From: CALBJU01 sp965247125
Lineage (GTDB): Bacteria > Bacteroidota > Rhodothermia > Rhodothermales > UBA10348
Direction of reading: 5' to 3'
Assembly (NCBI GenBank): GCA_965247125.1
Contig: CBDFGO010000003.1
Location: forward strand, 558,001 to 622,000
DNA length: 64,000 nt
Shown here: positions 1 to 7,691 of the stretch, piece after piece
How the letters are laid out: each line of letters opens with the position of its first letter
Numbering within the stretch: position 1 is the stretch's first letter
The notes under the pieces: generated by a model
Databases searched by the model: none
Told to the model about the DNA's origin: nothing
What the model saw: the letters and a program-made list of their open reading frames with translations, nothing else
Translations under genes and position numbers: made by a program

Positions 1-84
1 CCACCCGAACAGTTTCGTATAAAACGTCTCCAGCGCAGGACCGTCTGTACCGGCTACCTCGATGTGCACGATTGGATTTCCCAT
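1..84 (-). CDS. VOC (glyoxalase-fold) family protein, N-terminal fragment
   Basis: The first 28 codons of a gene that runs off the left edge are visible. The protein opens MGNPIVHIEVAG, a beta strand, and then a helix ending in FYTKLFGW. This is the usual first beta-alpha unit of vicinal-oxygen-chelate proteins, where the helix places the partner in the dimer. The start is the ATG whose complement lies at 82..84. Substrate cannot be told from this fragment. It points away from the pirin gene, with a 159-base gap between them that holds no clear signal. Confidence 0.7.
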   Translation of the reverse strand, partial: MGNPIVHIEVAGTDGPALETFYTKLFGW

Positions 85-243
85 CTATAAAATCATTAGA
101 GTCATGAGAATCGATTGTCGGATCGACGGGTTGGATAGGGGGTATATGTCTTCCTCGCCAGTATATACGGTTCCTGAAAGCGTCTGGAAACCCTGTATGC
201 GCGATGAGTAGGCAAAACTTATCTATTTCTAGCTGAGAATAGC

Positions 244-957
244 ATGAAATCAACACTTGTGAAGGCTGAATCACGGGGACACGCGAATCTGGGATGGCTC
301 AATTCACACCACTCGTTCAGCTTTGGGAGCTACTATGATCCGTCTCGAACCCACTTTGGGACGCTTCTTGTATTGAACGATGACACTGTGGCGGCGGGTG
401 GGGGATTTGGGCTGCATCCCCACGACAACATGGAGATTATCTCAATTCCGCTCGACGGTGCTCTTGAGCATGGGGACTCGATGGGCCACACTCAGCAGCT
501 GCGTGTGGGAGATGTACAGGTGATGAGCGCCGGTACGGGGTTGCAGCACAAGGAATACAATGCGTCCTCGGAGACTCCGGTCTCTTTTCTTCAGATCTGG
601 ATCACGCCCAGACAGCGAAACACGGAGCCTCGCTACGATCAGAGGAGCTTCAACGCCTCTTTGAGAACCGATCGCGTGCAGCTGCTCGTGTCACCAGATG
701 GGGAAGAAGAGTCGCTGTTAATCGGTCAGGATGCCTGGATTTCGAGAGTCGATTTGAGTGCGGGAGCCTCAGTCGATTATGACGTACACCGACCCGAAAA
801 TGGACTATACATTTTTTGCCTCGAAGGGGGTTTGGAAATCGCAGACGCGGTCGTGAGCCAGAGAGATGCGTTAACGGTAGTCGATACCACCGGATTGACC
901 CTGTCTTCTGTAGCAGGCGCCGAGGTGCTCATTCTCGACGTCCCCATGACCGGTTAG
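244..957 (+). CDS. Pirin family protein (bicupin)
   Basis: A 237-residue bicupin of the pirin/YhaK family; some members are quercetin dioxygenases, others act as redox-sensing partners. The N-terminal cupin carries the expected metal ligands, H58 and H60 (in GLHPHDNMEII), H102 and E104 (in LQHKEYN), the same H-H-H-E set as human pirin. The stretch FSFGSYYDPSR near the N-terminus is also typical. There is no signal peptide, so it is cytoplasmic. The C-terminal cupin is weaker and lacks an obvious ligand set, as usual. It converges on the small membrane protein downstream, sharing four bases at the stop codons. Family assignment is firm; the substrate is unknown. Confidence 0.88.
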   Translation: MKSTLVKAESRGHANLGWLNSHHSFSFGSYYDPSRTHFGTLLVLNDDTVAAGGGFGLHPHDNMEIISIPLDGALEHGDSMGHTQQLRVGDVQVMSAGTGLQHKEYNASSETPVSFLQIWITPRQRNTEPRYDQRSFNASLRTDRVQLLVSPDGEEESLLIGQDAWISRVDLSAGASVDYDVHRPENGLYIFCLEGGLEIADAVVSQRDALTVVDTTGLTLSSVAGAEVLILDVPMTG

Positions 958-1142
958 TCGCTCTCCGTTTGGTCTTCCTGATACTTTTTGAGAAGGTCCT
1001 CCGTCTTGTCCTCGATTGAGCTGTCTCTGAGCCCCTTGAAGTCAATCAGGGAAGAGAACACCTGGAATCGGTAGAAAGCGAGCACGACAGCGGCCCCGCC
1101 AGCCAGTATCCAACCGATATTGCTGAGATCGAAAGGCATCAA
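954..1142 (-). CDS. Small single-pass membrane protein, unknown
   Basis: A 62-residue protein with one hydrophobic segment at about residues 8-30 and a charged C-terminal tail (KTEDLLKKYQEDQTESD). It overlaps the pirin stop codon by four bases and follows the NTF2-like gene four bases after that gene's stop, so it is probably co-transcribed with it. I do not recognise the family. The tight packing and clean membrane-helix-plus-tail composition support a real gene. Confidence 0.55.
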   Translation of the reverse strand: MMPFDLSNIGWILAGGAAVVLAFYRFQVFSSLIDFKGLRDSSIEDKTEDLLKKYQEDQTESD

Positions 1143-1146
1143 ATCG

Positions 1147-1644
1147 TCAGGGACGGTTATCGGGAATGGGTGGACGTTCCTTGCAGCCGTCTTGTTCTAC
1201 TGTGTAGGCTAGGGAAGCTACCTTCCAGCCTTCTGAGGATTTTACGAGTGTGAAAGTGTCGATACCACAGCGACTGAACGTACCCTCGATATGGAAGTCG
1301 TACTGCGCCCACAGAACGGCTACGCCTTGCTGGATATGAATCTCATATTCGAAGATCCGCTCGTGAAAGTTGGCGGACATTGACCCCACTCGCGAGGCGA
1401 ACTCCTCGCTCGTCGTCACATTGGTGGAGGCTATTCCCTCGCGATTTCCCGTAGAGATCAGGATACTTCCGGGCAGCATCGCGCTTCGAATCAGCTCTTC
1501 GTCCCCCGTGTTGATCCCGGTCATCACGTTTTGGGCCGTTTCGACGATGAGATCTTCCTCAGTCTGCGCCCAGGCCGTGGGCACCAAGAGCATCAGGGCG
1601 ACAATTATCAGAATAGACGGCTTGGGGTGGAGCGGGGTGGGCAT
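1147..1644 (-). CDS. Exported NTF2/SnoaL-like protein
   Basis: 165 residues, with a Sec signal peptide ending near residue 26 (PTAWA-QT). The mature part reads as an NTF2-like alpha+beta cone: a helical start (EEDLIVETAQNVMTGI), a middle with the pattern for a small cavity, and a last strand GWKVASLAYTVEQDG. This is the DUF4440/SnoaL_3 style. Catalytic residues are not evident. Two further exported proteins of this fold occur at 41673..42149 and 62070..62525, so it belongs to a small paralogous set. Function is unknown. Confidence 0.6.
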   Translation of the reverse strand: MPTPLHPKPSILIIVALMLLVPTAWAQTEEDLIVETAQNVMTGINTGDEELIRSAMLPGSILISTGNREGIASTNVTTSEEFASRVGSMSANFHERIFEYEIHIQQGVAVLWAQYDFHIEGTFSRCGIDTFTLVKSSEGWKVASLAYTVEQDGCKERPPIPDNRP

Positions 1645-1659
1645 GATGACATGTCAGAA

Positions 1660-3045
1660 TTAATTCAGAAAGACGACCTTCTTGGTTTCCATGGAATCGC
1701 CAATGTCGATTAACAGAATATAATTCCCCGAAGCCAGTCTGACACCGGAATCATCCCGTCCATCCCATTTCAACTCGTAGTCGCCGGGCTGTTTAAACTC
1801 CGTTGGAAAGGTGCGGTGCATCCGCCCCAGAACGTCAATGATCTGAACACCGACACTTGACGGCTTGTCGAGACGGTACCTGAGCGTCGTCGACTCCGTA
1901 AACGGGTTGGGGAAGGGCGGATCCATCGTAAATGATTCAGGCACTACCGGTGGCTCGATTGCCGTGCTGATCGGTTCGAGACCAGAAAGGGTGTAGAGTC
2001 TTCTGCCGACCCCGAACGCCAGCGTGTCGTTTACTACAAAAAATCGATTCATGCGACCATCGAGCTGGCCGTCCCTGGAGAGTGGATCAAAGTGGGAGAC
2101 TTGCTGCCACGTCTCTCCACCGTCGGTTGTCATAGATGTGGTTCCGCGACCCGAAGCCCACCCCGTCGTTTCAGAGATAAATCCGATTCCCTGCAAGCCC
2201 GCACTCTGGTTACTTCCCGTTATCATTATCTCTCGCCACGTCAACCCCCCATCCTCAGTCTTCAGCACCTTCGCCATCGGGCTGGCCGAGCTGCTGTATT
2301 CGACAGATACATAGCCCACATCTCGTGACGGGAAAGAAATCTTCCATGCCCATTCGGAGTTGGCACCTGGGGTCAACGTAGAGACGAACGCCTGTTCCCA
2401 CGTTTCTCCGCCGTCTTCCGTCCGCAGAATGACGGCGAGCCCATCCAGATTGTCGCCGGTCCCTCCGACAGCGAAGCCAATATTCTCATCCTGGAAATAC
2501 ACGTCGATGAGGGCGCCGGCCACATTTCCAACCGCGCGGCCGTGCCAGGTCCTTCCGCCATCGCTGGTCTTGATGATGGTCGGAGCGCCATGAAAGGCTC
2601 CAACGCCCCACGCGTACTGCCCACGGGAGTATATCCCGCATATTCCTTCGGGTTTATCGCCATAAATGCGATGGGATATGTCGATCCAGTACTTGCCTCC
2701 GTCGCGCGTCTCCCAGAGGACGCTCCCTGGAGTGAACACGGTACCCGCCCAGCCCACCTCACCAAAGGGCCCATCTTCATCACGAAATTCGACTGAGCGA
2801 AAGCTCACCTCTGGTCTTGCTACCTGAAGGTTCCACGCATCCCCGCCATCGACTGTATTCCAGATTTCGCCCCTCGTATTAACAATCCAACCGCGCTGTG
2901 TGTCCAGAAAAACCATGTCGTCATAACGCCCCCCTGGTGCATCCGGAAACGACTCAACGTATTCCCATTTTGGAGCCACGGTCTGAGCCGAAGCCGAAGG
3001 AATCATGAGTAAAAGAGCGAAAAGAGGTAGCAGTAACCGTTTCAT
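1660..3045 (-). CDS. T9SS-sorted beta-propeller protein (YCF48/BNR-like)
   Basis: A 461-residue exported protein. The start is set at the ATG at 3045 because it opens the signal peptide MKRLLLPLFALLLMIPSASA; an upstream in-frame ATG at 3099 would put 18 unlikely residues before it. The body repeats a blade ending in the pattern W-x-T-x-DGG-x-TW (for example VDGGDAW, RDGGKYW, SDGGRTW, EDGGETW, EDGGLTW, TDGGETW), as in YCF48/BNR propellers. The last 85 or so residues (PFPNPFTESTTLRYRL to KKVVFLN) are a type A T9SS sorting domain, so the protein is expected to be secreted or bound at the cell surface. The target is unknown. Confidence 0.85.
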   Translation of the reverse strand: MKRLLLPLFALLLMIPSASAQTVAPKWEYVESFPDAPGGRYDDMVFLDTQRGWIVNTRGEIWNTVDGGDAWNLQVARPEVSFRSVEFRDEDGPFGEVGWAGTVFTPGSVLWETRDGGKYWIDISHRIYGDKPEGICGIYSRGQYAWGVGAFHGAPTIIKTSDGGRTWHGRAVGNVAGALIDVYFQDENIGFAVGGTGDNLDGLAVILRTEDGGETWEQAFVSTLTPGANSEWAWKISFPSRDVGYVSVEYSSSASPMAKVLKTEDGGLTWREIMITGSNQSAGLQGIGFISETTGWASGRGTTSMTTDGGETWQQVSHFDPLSRDGQLDGRMNRFFVVNDTLAFGVGRRLYTLSGLEPISTAIEPPVVPESFTMDPPFPNPFTESTTLRYRLDKPSSVGVQIIDVLGRMHRTFPTEFKQPGDYELKWDGRDDSGVRLASGNYILLIDIGDSMETKKVVFLN

Positions 3046-3163
3046 CAATCGACAGGGGTGTTTTATATAAGGGTGACAGGAACTCCGATGGACCGCCAAA
3101 TTAGGGTGCTATCCATCGAATAACAGGGGGAAAATAAAGTCGGAAGTTACGGGCGATTTCCAG

Positions 3164-3907
3164 TCATCTTCGGAACGAAAATCCAGCACCGAAAAACGAA
3201 TCCGGTGCGGCATCGGAAACGCCGACTCCGCCATGAATGTCAATTTGTCCAAGCCGACCAACTGCGAGGGCGAAGCCTCCATGAACGACGGTCTGGGTTG
3301 AGCCCTCTTCGGGCACGATGAATGCGAGTTCGGCGAAACCGCTCAGCATTTCAGTAAGAGGCAGGCCCAGCACGACCGTGCCACCCCAGTCAAATAATCG
3401 GTCATCACCAAATGTGCCATACCATCCCTGAAACTGTGTGCCCAGCGATATCCTTTCGGTCAGCTGGCCGCCCGCCGCGAGAATGAACGAGGGATCGACG
3501 GCATCGGACGAAAAGTCCTCATCTCCGGTCGGTAGACTGACGATTCCAATAAGCCCCACGTCCCATGTATCACCCATCGAACCCAATTCCCATTTCAGCC
3601 CAATGGATGCGTCGTTGAAGCCTGCATCATCCACGTCTCCAGATATCCGTGAAGGGGCTCCGAGGCGAAGTTCGAGTGATTTGAAGAAGCCATATCGCAC
3701 CAGTGTTTCTCCCAGAGCATACACCGTGGAGGAATTTGACGACTCCGCCGTACCGCCAAGCTCCACCTGAATCGAGCCCTGAGGAACCACGACGGGACTC
3801 TCCGTAAAATCCGGGCGGTCGGTAATGAGAGCCCCATCCTGAGCATATAGGTTGCTCGTAAGTCCGAAGAGAAGCAGTGTGAGGACCGTGAGAACGCGCA
3901 TTTTCAT
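3164..3907 (-). CDS. Outer-membrane beta-barrel, MetA-pathway phenol degradation family
   Basis: 247 residues with a signal peptide ending near residue 22 (SNLYA-QD). The mature start ALITDRPDFTESP is the hallmark of the putative MetA-pathway (PF13557-like) barrel family, followed by amphipathic strands and ending in FGAGFSFRR, with the terminal aromatic expected for barrel insertion. The family is thought to form outer-membrane channels; the substrate is not established. A 22-bp perfect palindrome lies 11 bases upstream of the start codon, which points to repression by a dimeric regulator. The gene upstream on the same strand ends 49 bases away. Confidence 0.78.
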   Translation of the reverse strand: MKMRVLTVLTLLLFGLTSNLYAQDGALITDRPDFTESPVVVPQGSIQVELGGTAESSNSSTVYALGETLVRYGFFKSLELRLGAPSRISGDVDDAGFNDASIGLKWELGSMGDTWDVGLIGIVSLPTGDEDFSSDAVDPSFILAAGGQLTERISLGTQFQGWYGTFGDDRLFDWGGTVVLGLPLTEMLSGFAELAFIVPEEGSTQTVVHGGFALAVGRLGQIDIHGGVGVSDAAPDSFFGAGFSFRR

Positions 3908-3918
3908 AGTTCTTCTAA

Positions 3919-3940
3919 ATTTTTAGCCTAGGCTAAAAAT
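3919..3940. promoter_or_regulatory. 22-bp perfect palindrome, likely operator
   Basis: A fully self-complementary 22-bp sequence with core TTTTAGCCTAGGCTAAAA and no spacer. It lies 11 bases before the start codon of the outer-membrane barrel. With no loop it would not make a good terminator. The arrangement recalls operators of DtxR/MntR-type metalloregulators, which are AT-edged palindromes containing TTAG and CTAA, but that link is inference. No regulator gene is adjacent. Confidence 0.6.
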
Positions 3941-3956
3941 ACGGATAAAACAGGAA

Positions 3957-4940
3957 TCAAATTGAATTAGAATCGCTGTTTCCCTCATATATCGCGTCGA
4001 GCAACAGTGCCACATTTCTACGCCCTTCCTCGCCATCGACTTCTGGAGGGCGACCCTCTCGAACTGCTTCGATGAAATCATTGAACTCGGTCTGAAACGG
4101 ATTCTCGACCGGGTACGAAACCGACTCTCCATTCAGGACAATCTTACCGGCGCCGTGGCGACCCATGGTTCCATCGAGCAGAACCGAACCGGCATCGCCG
4201 TAGATTTCGATCCGCGATGGAGAATCAAATTGAACCGAGACGCAGAACTCGGCGGTTGCCCCCGATTCAAACGCAAGAGACACGATGGCCGTCTCGTCGT
4301 GTGCACTGTCAAATTTCGCACTGCTCAGCAGTGATTCGATGCGAGTGATTTCGCCTTCAGTTGGCATCATCATCCACCGAATCAGATCCAGACAGTGAGT
4401 TCCGTTGGCCGCGAGCGCCCACCAGCGGCCTGTTTCCGGGGAAGAGCGCCAATTTGACCCATCGGGCGCCTGAAAAGTCCAGTGAACCCGTATGTGGCGA
4501 AGCGCGCCAAGTGAGCCACTCGCAACTTGCTGGCGAATCATGCGGTGTCCCCGGTGCCATCGAAGGTGATACGCCATGGCAAGTGTCACGTCGTTGGTCC
4601 GGCAGGCGTCAATCATGGCATCGCACTCCGAGACCGATGTCGCCATCGGTTTCTCCAACAGGATGTGCTTACCCGCGCGGGCTGCGGCAAGGACCTGGGT
4701 CGAATGCAGCCGGTCCGGTGTCGCAATAATTACAGCATCCAGAAGAGGATCCGCCAGTAGCTCTGCTAAATTTGTGTGAGCCGGATGGGGTGCTTTCAGG
4801 CCATGTCTTTTCGAGAACGCCACGGCACGTTCGGCGGACCGGCTCAGGACCGACCATAGTGCAGCGTCCGGATGATTCAGAACGGCGGGAGCGTGCTGAT
4901 CATCCGCGATTCCACCTGGTCCAAGAATGGCGATATTCAT
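3957..4940 (-). CDS. Gfo/Idh/MocA family NAD(P)-dependent oxidoreductase
   Basis: 327 residues. The N-terminus MNIAILGPGGIADDQHAP is a Rossmann nucleotide site. EKPMA at residues 96-100 is the conserved EKP lysine-proline element of the Gfo/Idh/MocA family, and NGTHCLDLIRW matches the helix that carries the catalytic histidine. The family oxidises or reduces sugars, inositols and related polyols; the substrate is not readable here. There is no signal peptide. It is the first gene of a leftward pair with the outer-membrane barrel, but the palindrome between them suggests the barrel has its own control. Confidence 0.85.
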   Translation of the reverse strand: MNIAILGPGGIADDQHAPAVLNHPDAALWSVLSRSAERAVAFSKRHGLKAPHPAHTNLAELLADPLLDAVIIATPDRLHSTQVLAAARAGKHILLEKPMATSVSECDAMIDACRTNDVTLAMAYHLRWHRGHRMIRQQVASGSLGALRHIRVHWTFQAPDGSNWRSSPETGRWWALAANGTHCLDLIRWMMMPTEGEITRIESLLSSAKFDSAHDETAIVSLAFESGATAEFCVSVQFDSPSRIEIYGDAGSVLLDGTMGRHGAGKIVLNGESVSYPVENPFQTEFNDFIEAVREGRPPEVDGEEGRRNVALLLDAIYEGNSDSNSI

Positions 4941-4981
4941 GAATGGCTGTTGCGAGTGAATGATTTCGGATGATACTGCCA

Positions 4982-4995
4982 GTGACCGCGGTCAC
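4982..4995. promoter_or_regulatory. 14-bp perfect palindrome in a divergent promoter region
   Basis: GTGACCGCGGTCAC is fully self-complementary and sits in the 204-base region between the divergent oxidoreductase (start 4940) and exported protein (start 5145). It is 41 bases from the oxidoreductase start. The position suits an operator acting on the oxidoreductase. The GC-rich core could also arise by chance, so this is a modest call. Confidence 0.3.
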
Positions 4996-5144
4996 CAACA
5001 GAGCCCATCAGGATATTTCCCGTTCGCCTGGATCAAAAGCTGCCCGACATCATTTTGGGAAGCCTGTCGGCCCTCAGACGTCTTCGACTAGATTCCCGTC
5101 CTGAACTGATGGGTGTCCATCCTTCAATCAATCAGAAACTCGCA

Positions 5145-5738
5145 ATGACTCGATTTTTATGCGTGGTAACGTTTGGAGCGCTGCTTCTTTCGACCTCCGC
5201 ATGTGCCCAGAACGCAGCTGATACTCACGCTATAAACCAGGCGGTTTCTGCCGCTCCAGATGACATGAAAGAAGGCGCCAAGGTGTTGGGATACAATGAC
5301 AACGGCACTTTTAGGACGATTAGAGAGGGAACCAATGATCTGGTCTGCACGGCCGACGACCCTGCACGGGATGGATTCGAAACCGCGTGTTTCCAGGCTG
5401 ATCTTGAAGCCTATATCAGAAGAGGCAGGGAGCTTCGTGCAGATGGAATGAACGGCCAGGAAACGGTGGCCTTGAGGGGGGAGGAGATAGCGAGCGGTGT
5501 TCTTTCATTTACCGATGGCCCCGCAACACAGTACATCAGATTTGGCGAAGAGGCGAATTACGATGAGGCGACTGGCGAGGTCACGAATTCAAGCTTACGA
5601 TACGTGATCTACTCTCCGTATTCGACCGCAGAATCCACCGGTCTCTCAACACAGCCGATGGGTCCCGGCGCTCCGTGGATTATGGCATCCGGAACCTGGC
5701 GATCTCATATCATGATCATTCCCTCGGACGGGAACTGA
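5145..5738 (+). CDS. Exported protein of unknown function
   Basis: 197 residues from the ATG at 5145, chosen because it opens a clean export signal (MTRFLCVVTFGALLLSTSACAQ). The signal could be cut by signal peptidase I after ACA, or, less well, at the cysteine as a lipoprotein. The mature part has no repeat or motif I can tie to catalysis. It is rich in Gly, Asp and Glu, with two cysteines (in DLVCTADD and ETACFQA) that may form a disulfide. Similar secreted proteins are common in marine Bacteroidota and Acidobacteriota, to my knowledge uncharacterised. It converges on trhO. Confidence 0.65.
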   Translation: MTRFLCVVTFGALLLSTSACAQNAADTHAINQAVSAAPDDMKEGAKVLGYNDNGTFRTIREGTNDLVCTADDPARDGFETACFQADLEAYIRRGRELRADGMNGQETVALRGEEIASGVLSFTDGPATQYIRFGEEANYDEATGEVTNSSLRYVIYSPYSTAESTGLSTQPMGPGAPWIMASGTWRSHIMIIPSDGN

Positions 5739-5761
5739 TCCTGGAGACGGCACTGCTCAAC

Positions 5762-6748
5762 TCACAGTGGATTGGAGTTCCTCTGGCGCTCCTTGGCCGC
5801 CATCTTCTCGGCCCTTCGCGCGGAACGAACCCTCTCAAGGTCTGAGCCGAGATGCAGTTCACCCCTGGCTCTGGCGAGTTCGATCTGTCTTTGCCGCTCG
5901 CGCATTCTGGCGCGGTCTGCATCGCTCAGGCTTTCATGGCAATTGGGGCAACTTTCGCCCGCGACGTACAATCCCGACTCTTTCTCCTCCTCCGAAAGGG
6001 GCATCCTGCATGCGTGACACATGTCGTAGTGGCCGCGCTCAAGATTGTGATCGACCGTCACTCGATCGTCGAATACAAAACACTCACCTTCCCAGAGAGA
6101 GTCTTCCTTTTCGACAATCTCGAGATACCTCAGGATGCCTCCCTTCAGGTGAAAAACTTCTTCAAAACCCTGCATTTTCAAGAACGATGTGGCTTTCTCA
6201 CATCGAATTCCGCCAGTACAGAACATGGCGACCTTCTTGGCCTGCGAAGGATTCAGATTCTGCTCAACGTAGGCCGGAAACTCTCTGAATGAGGTAGTTT
6301 CGGGGTTTCTGGCGTTTTTGAAAGATCCAATCTGGTACTCGTAGTCGTTGCGGGTATCGATCAGGACAACATCGTCCCGGGAGATCAGTTCGTTCCAATC
6401 TTCAGGATTCACGTAGGTGCCGACCAGATGATTCGGATCCACGTCTTCCACTCCTAGCGTCACGATTTCGTTTTTCAGTCGAACCTTGGTTCGAAGGAAC
6501 GGGCATACTTCTGCAAGTGATTCTTTGTGTTCGAGATCCTGAAGTCGGGGGTCCATTCGAATTTGCTTCAGGAACGCATCGAGTTGATCACGCAGTCCCG
6601 AGACGGTGCCGTTGATGCCTTCTCTGGCGACGAGGATGGTGCCCCGAATCCCATTCTTGTTCATCAGTCTGAACAGATCGTTCCGAAATCCCGGCGGATC
6701 GTCAATCGTGACAAACTTGTAGAGTGCGGCTACGACGTAGGTCGACAT
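5762..6748 (-). CDS. trhO: tRNA uridine(34) hydroxylase, rhodanese domain
   Basis: 328 residues, the normal length of TrhO (YceA), which hydroxylates U34 of certain tRNAs on the way to 5-methoxyuridine or cmo5U. Residues 1-100 are the TrhO-specific N-terminal domain (ILVAREGINGTVSG). A rhodanese domain follows (VVLIDTRNDYEYQIG) with active-site Cys177 in FCTGGIRCEKA. The C-terminal part has two CxxC pairs (C244/C247 and C267/C270), a likely zinc site. It is cytoplasmic. It stands next to the CDGSH Fe-S gene, whose stop is 24 bases from its start on the far side of the junction. Confidence 0.93.
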   Translation of the reverse strand: MSTYVVAALYKFVTIDDPPGFRNDLFRLMNKNGIRGTILVAREGINGTVSGLRDQLDAFLKQIRMDPRLQDLEHKESLAEVCPFLRTKVRLKNEIVTLGVEDVDPNHLVGTYVNPEDWNELISRDDVVLIDTRNDYEYQIGSFKNARNPETTSFREFPAYVEQNLNPSQAKKVAMFCTGGIRCEKATSFLKMQGFEEVFHLKGGILRYLEIVEKEDSLWEGECFVFDDRVTVDHNLERGHYDMCHACRMPLSEEEKESGLYVAGESCPNCHESLSDADRARMRERQRQIELARARGELHLGSDLERVRSARRAEKMAAKERQRNSNPL

Positions 6749-6772
6749 GGCTGGCTGAGAGCTGGCGAGTAA

Positions 6773-7459
6773 CTATTGCTCGGGTTTTGGGACGGTCGCC
6801 TTAACGAATCCGTCTGCTTCAAAGTTGCCTTCGCGATGAGAGCCATCACAAAAGGGCTTGGATTCGGAAAGTCCGCAACGGCACAGAGAGACCTTCGTGC
6901 CTCTCCAGCGAATGGTACCGCTGGCAGAGCGAATGGACACGTTGCCCTTCAGTCTAAGGGAGCCATTCTGTTTGGTCGTAATTGTCAGGGGGCCGCCTTC
7001 TTCCTCAAATCCTGGGCCTTCCCTTCCGACCGCGCCTGAATCTCTGAATTTGGCCTTGAAATGGCTGTTGTCGCAGAAAGGCTTGTTTTTTGAATGGCCG
7101 CACCGGCAGAGAGCCGCACGGAATACGGTTGCTCCTTCACCTTCATCTCCCGCGAACTCGAGTTGACTCCTGATATACGCAGGGCCGTTGACAGATATCG
7201 TTACCGTGTTTTTCGCTTCCGCCTCTTCGCTAGAGGATCCATCCTTCAGTTGATAGGCAAGCGAGCCGGTTGGACATCTTCGCACAACCTCATCCAGCTC
7301 TTGATCTTCCACGAGATCCGGCTGCCCCCATGGCTTCCGGTGCAGTTCGAAGAGTGGACTGGTTGCTCGAATGCATTCCTCGGCGTGGATACACAACGCA
7401 GAGTCCCAGGTCACGCTGGCTCGTTCTCCTTCGAAGGAATAGACTTTTTTCTTGGCCAA
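6773..7459 (-). CDS. Three-cluster iron-sulfur protein: Fer4_19 domain plus two CDGSH domains
   Basis: 228 residues in three parts. Residues 8-72 match the YjdI-type mono-cluster domain (C23, C29, C62 in CIHAEEC and RCPTGSL). Residues 110-135 and 185-210 are two CDGSH-type [2Fe-2S] sites of CxC-x8-C-x3-H spacing: C118/C120/C129/H133, where the box reads CDNSH, and C193/C195/C204/H208, a perfect CDGSH box. The ligands appear intact in all three. There is no export signal. Likely roles are electron transfer or redox sensing in the cytoplasm. It lies directly upstream of trhO and may be co-transcribed with it. Confidence 0.88.
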   Translation of the reverse strand: MAKKKVYSFEGERASVTWDSALCIHAEECIRATSPLFELHRKPWGQPDLVEDQELDEVVRRCPTGSLAYQLKDGSSSEEAEAKNTVTISVNGPAYIRSQLEFAGDEGEGATVFRAALCRCGHSKNKPFCDNSHFKAKFRDSGAVGREGPGFEEEGGPLTITTKQNGSLRLKGNVSIRSASGTIRWRGTKVSLCRCGLSESKPFCDGSHREGNFEADGFVKATVPKPEQ

Positions 7460-7530
7460 GAGAAACTCCGGTTGGTTGTATCGATGATGTCAAACGTCGG
7501 GCAGCACGGGGGTGCGCCGCTTGCGCAGGC

Positions 7531-7580
7531 TGCGCAGGGGTGTGCAGGGGTGAGCAGGGGTGAGCAGGGGTGAGCAGGGT
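7531..7580 (+). repeat. 10-bp tandem repeat, five units
   Basis: Five consecutive 10-base units of the form TGnGCAGGGG: two end in variants (TGCGCAGGGG, TGTGCAGGGG), then TGAGCAGGGG twice, then TGAGCAGGGT. A diverged copy precedes them at 7521. The period matches one helical turn, and one strand is strongly G-rich. They sit in the 232-base gap between the divergent Fe-S protein and esterase genes, so they may affect promoter spacing and can vary in number by slippage. Confidence 0.85.
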
Positions 7581-7691
7581 GGCGTCCGCAAAAATAGTGT
7601 CACCTGGGGACTCAGTGCAACTGCTTTTCCCCGGCGAAGCAGCAACCTCTTGTTGGTTTGGCCGTCTCGGGAGTATTCCATCTTTTTATCG

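Noticed and set aside
7531..7580. Possible CRISPR array
   Set aside because: Units are only 10 bases and abut with no spacers; no cas gene is present.
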